This document shows, in pieces, positions 40,642-43,411 of a stretch of DNA of 43,411 nucleotides. The notes beneath the pieces were generated by a model. The model was not told the origin of the DNA. It saw nothing but the letters and a program-made list of their open reading frames with translations, and did not search any database. The translations under genes were made by a program, and so were the position numbers. The DNA lies in assembly GCA_030685025.1 (NCBI GenBank), contig JAUXWC010000046.1, positions 1-43,411 on the forward strand. The letters run 5' to 3'. Numbering within the stretch: the stretch's first letter is position 1; every line of letters begins with the position of its first letter. The stretch is from Rhodoferax sp. Lineage in GTDB: Bacteria > Pseudomonadota > Gammaproteobacteria > Burkholderiales > Burkholderiaceae_C.

Positions 40642-43368
40642 ATGAAATCAAACCATCTGTGCGTTGCCGCCATCCTGGGCGGCGTGTTTTTGCTTTCCTC
40701 TTGCGGGGGAGGCGGTAGCGACGATCACGCGGGAGCGCCCGAGGTGCGGCGTTTCGCCAAGGTCGATCAGGCGCGCACCTCGCGTTTGATCGTCAAGATT
40801 CAGCCTGCCGGCCTGCAAGGGCAGGCCGAAATGCTGGCCGACGAAGTGGCACAGCGAATGGGGGAACGCGTCAACCTCAAATTGAAGGCGGTTCGGGTCG
40901 GCGCGTTGGGGGCTCACGTCCTGGAATTGCCCTACGCCATGGCTTTGGCCGATGCCCAGGCCGTGGCCGCGCGGCTGCATGCCACGCCGGGCGTGGCCTA
41001 CGCCGAAGTCGATGCGAGAGCCAAGATCTCGATGATTCCGAACGATCCCAATTTCAGCCGCCAGTGGGCGCTGGCAGAGCCCGAAAAGGTGGCCGGCGGC
41101 ATCAACGCAGTGGGCGCATGGGACATGACGCGGGGCAGCGTCAATGTGGTGGTGGCGGTGGTGGACACGGGCGTGTTGCCACACGCGGAGCTGGCTGGGC
41201 GACTGCTGCCCGGATACGACTTCATTTCAGACGCCGTGGCCGCGAACGATGGCAATGGCCGCGACTCGGACGCCAGTGATCCGGGTGACTGGATACTGGC
41301 CTCGGAGGCCAAGACCTACGGCGAAACGGCGGCAACCCCCAGCAGTTGGCACGGCACCCACGCGGCGGGCATCATCGCCGCCAGCGGGAACAACGGCATT
41401 GGCGTGGCGGGCATCGCCTGGAACACCCGCATCCTGCCGGTGCGCGTGTTGGGCAAGGGCGGCGGCTACAGCAGTGACATTGCAGACGGGATCGTTTGGG
41501 CCGCCGGTGGCAGCGTGCCAGGCGTGCCCGCCAACCCCTACCCGGCCAAGGTCATCAACCTGAGCCTGGGCGGCGAAGGCGCCTGCACCCTCACCTACCA
41601 GAACGCCATCAACCTGGCGCGCGCGCGTGGCGCCACCGTGGTGGTGTCGTCCGGCAATGAGTCCATGCTCGCATCCAATTCGCGGCCCGCCAACTGCCTG
41701 GGCGTGATCTCGGTTGCCGCAACCAGCAACACCGGCGCCTTGGCGTCCTACAGCAACTACGGCGCAGGCGTGACCATCTCTGGCCCAGGGGGCGACGATG
41801 GTGCCGCCGTGCTGTCACTGGGCGACGGCGGCAGCCAAGGCCCGTTGCGCGACAACACGCTTCGATTCGCCATGGGCACCAGCATGGCCGCGCCCGCCGT
41901 GTCTGGCGTGGCGGCGCTGATGCTGTCGATCAACCCCAATCTGACGCCCGACCAGGTGCAGTCGGTGTTGACCTATTCGGCCAGCCGCTTCCCTACGGGT
42001 ACAACACGCAACTGCAGCACCGCCACCTGCGGCGTGGGCATTGTGAATGCGCTGTCCGCGGTCAGGGCGGTGGCCGCCGGCAGCCTTGGCGACGCGCTGC
42101 CGGCGCCGCAGTCGGGCTGGTGGTGGAACGAGCTCGAAGGCGGGCGCGGCTATGCCATCGAGATCCGCAACGGCAGCCTGTTCATGGCCGGTTTTCTGTA
42201 TGAAACCACTGGGCGGCCAACCTGGTTTGTGTCGACCGGCACCATGACCGACGCGAGCAACTACGAAGGCAGCATGAGCCCCTACTCCGGCGGACAAACG
42301 CTGACTGGCGCATTCAAAACCGCAACCCCCGGCGCGAGCATGGGCTCGGTCAAGCTGGCGTTCTCCGGCGCCTCGCGCGGCACGTTGACCTGGCCGAATG
42401 GCCAGACCACGCCGATACGCCGGTTCGATATCGTTCCCGGCAGCGCCAGCCTGAGCCAGACTGGTTTTGCGCCGGAGGCAGGCTGGTGGTGGAACCACGC
42501 CGAGCCAGGGCGCGGGTTTGCGATAGAGGTGCAGGGCAACAACCTGTTCGTGGCGGGCTTTATGTACGACGAGGCGGGGCAACCGGTCTGGTACGTCTCG
42601 ACCGCAACCATGCTCACGCCAAGCTATTACTCGGGGCGCTGGATATCCTATGCCAATGGGCAAGCCATGGGGCAGCCCTTCAAGGCGCCCGTGGTGACCA
42701 ACCCCAATGTTGGGCCGCTCACGATCAGCTTCAGCGACACCCGCAACGCGACCATGACGATGCCCAATGGGCAGTCGATTGTCGTCAAACGCTTTCTGGA
42801 CTATGGTGTCGCCACCCCGATCACCGCCGACCCACCCAACCTGATGCGGGTGAACAAGATATTGGGGAGCTGGGCGCTGACTTACCGCATCATCAACAGC
42901 TACACCGACACCATCTCGCTCGAAACAACACGCGAGAGCTCCACCACGCCCGGCAAGTACTACGCATGGGGACTCAACCAGTACGACGACACCACCCTGG
43001 TGGGCTACGACGATGACGGCGCTTACTACTACATGCTCTCGCGGCACCCGGATTCGGCCACCTTCGACAGCTTCTACACGTTTACGCTGTCCGCCGGCGG
43101 CCAAACCGTGGACGGCTGCTACTACCTCTACTACCGAACCGAGGTGCTGTCGTCGTGCTACCCGATGGCAGGCACCAAGACCGCCAACTCCGGCGCCCGC
43201 GGTGTGGGTCAATCAGCGCCGGCGACAGCCTTTGCGATGCGTGAGAAGCTGATGCTGATGGAACATGAAATAGGCTCATCCGGCGCGGCGCGACAGCTTA
43301 CCGGCCCGCGCTCGGCGAACTCGCCTCAGCAGGATCGTCTGCGAGGGCTCGCCAAATCGCTCAAGTAG
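40642..43368 (+). CDS. Secreted subtilisin-like (S8) protease lipoprotein with tandem GWWWN domains
   Basis: 908-aa S8 serine protease. Lipoprotein signal: AAILGGVFLLSSC|GGGG. An inhibitor-type prodomain (RLIVKIQPAG.. to VAYAEVD) precedes the catalytic domain with triad D175 (VAVVDTGVLPH), H237 (WHGTHAAGIIAASGNNGIG) and S414 (GTSMAAPAVSGVAALML); oxyanion Asn is N339 (SSGNES). Two repeats of about 105 residues follow, starting GWWWNELEGGRGYAIE (492) and GWWWNHAEPGRGFAIE (614), each ending PNGQ.. and a basic strand, then a C-terminal domain (about 722-870) with two Cys. GAGGAG precedes the ATG. Divergent from gspF, so a type II substrate is plausible. Confidence 0.9.
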   Translation: MKSNHLCVAAILGGVFLLSSCGGGGSDDHAGAPEVRRFAKVDQARTSRLIVKIQPAGLQGQAEMLADEVAQRMGERVNLKLKAVRVGALGAHVLELPYAMALADAQAVAARLHATPGVAYAEVDARAKISMIPNDPNFSRQWALAEPEKVAGGINAVGAWDMTRGSVNVVVAVVDTGVLPHAELAGRLLPGYDFISDAVAANDGNGRDSDASDPGDWILASEAKTYGETAATPSSWHGTHAAGIIAASGNNGIGVAGIAWNTRILPVRVLGKGGGYSSDIADGIVWAAGGSVPGVPANPYPAKVINLSLGGEGACTLTYQNAINLARARGATVVVSSGNESMLASNSRPANCLGVISVAATSNTGALASYSNYGAGVTISGPGGDDGAAVLSLGDGGSQGPLRDNTLRFAMGTSMAAPAVSGVAALMLSINPNLTPDQVQSVLTYSASRFPTGTTRNCSTATCGVGIVNALSAVRAVAAGSLGDALPAPQSGWWWNELEGGRGYAIEIRNGSLFMAGFLYETTGRPTWFVSTGTMTDASNYEGSMSPYSGGQTLTGAFKTATPGASMGSVKLAFSGASRGTLTWPNGQTTPIRRFDIVPGSASLSQTGFAPEAGWWWNHAEPGRGFAIEVQGNNLFVAGFMYDEAGQPVWYVSTATMLTPSYYSGRWISYANGQAMGQPFKAPVVTNPNVGPLTISFSDTRNATMTMPNGQSIVVKRFLDYGVATPITADPPNLMRVNKILGSWALTYRIINSYTDTISLETTRESSTTPGKYYAWGLNQYDDTTLVGYDDDGAYYYMLSRHPDSATFDSFYTFTLSAGGQTVDGCYYLYYRTEVLSSCYPMAGTKTANSGARGVGQSAPATAFAMREKLMLMEHEIGSSGAARQLTGPRSANSPQQDRLRGLAKSLK

Positions 43369-43411
43369 CACGCATCAGGTGGCTCATGGGCTGACGGCAA
43401 ATGCGCTGGCC

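Noticed and set aside
1-43411. tRNA, rRNA, CRISPR array, riboswitch
   Set aside because: No cloverleaf-type sequence, no regularly spaced repeats and no conserved riboswitch core were noticed on either strand.

Overview
The window looks like a chromosomal segment of a high-GC betaproteobacterium, probably Burkholderiales/Comamonadaceae-like. This is inferred from overall protein flavour: AceK, the KTSC protein, the GspD-M type II secretion genes and the arsenosugar-type cluster. No rRNA, tRNA, CRISPR array or complete insertion sequence was seen.

Layout. (1) 0.1-0.8 kb: a VapBC toxin-antitoxin (TA) pair with a clear sigma70 promoter and palindromic operator. (2) 1.1-7.3 kb, plus strand: a KTSC-domain protein, an MFS permease, and an arsenic-metabolism run of radical SAM ArsS, a GT2-like transferase, a DUF2064 transferase, an ArsM-type methyltransferase and a PiT phosphate permease. 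YchJ and rhodanese genes lie convergent to it. (3) 8.3-15 kb: a DUF4143 ATPase, an acyl-CoA dehydrogenase, an AbrB/PIN TA pair, a thiolase with a 22-bp palindrome upstream, aceK, a truncated ParE-like toxin with its antitoxin, and then carbonic anhydrase. (4) 15-22.5 kb, minus strand: a tight run reading gspE, methyltransferase, glycosyltransferase, glycosyltransferase, methyltransferase, carbonic anhydrase. (5) 22.5-29.2 kb: an extremely dense TA block. It holds an AbiEii-like/DUF6922 pair, MazEF, RHH-MazF, AbiEi with a wrecked AbiEii, VapBC, MqsRA and FitAB. Between them lie fragments of MqsA-like, HigB-like, GNAT-toxin and IS256-transposase-like genes. (6) 29.2-40.5 kb, minus strand: a type II secretion operon gspF-G-H-I-J-K-L-M-C-like-D, followed by a large exported protein of unknown function that ends at a strong terminator. 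(7) 40.6-43.4 kb: a divergently transcribed secreted subtilase lipoprotein with two GWWWN repeat domains.

How it fits together. The TA block separates the secretion ATPase gene gspE from the rest of the gsp genes. gspE now sits 35 bp behind the last gene of the MazEF-led operon, so the secretion ATPase and the glycan genes behind it may be read from, or influenced by, an autoregulated TA promoter. The 605-aa exported protein and the subtilase flank the gsp operon and are plausible type II substrates (inference). The most unusual structure is at 24.15-25.32 kb. Two parts of an mqsA-like gene share an 80-bp direct repeat and enclose an RHH-MazF cassette plus an IS256-like transposase tail. This reads as a TA module that was inserted into, or recombined within, another TA gene.
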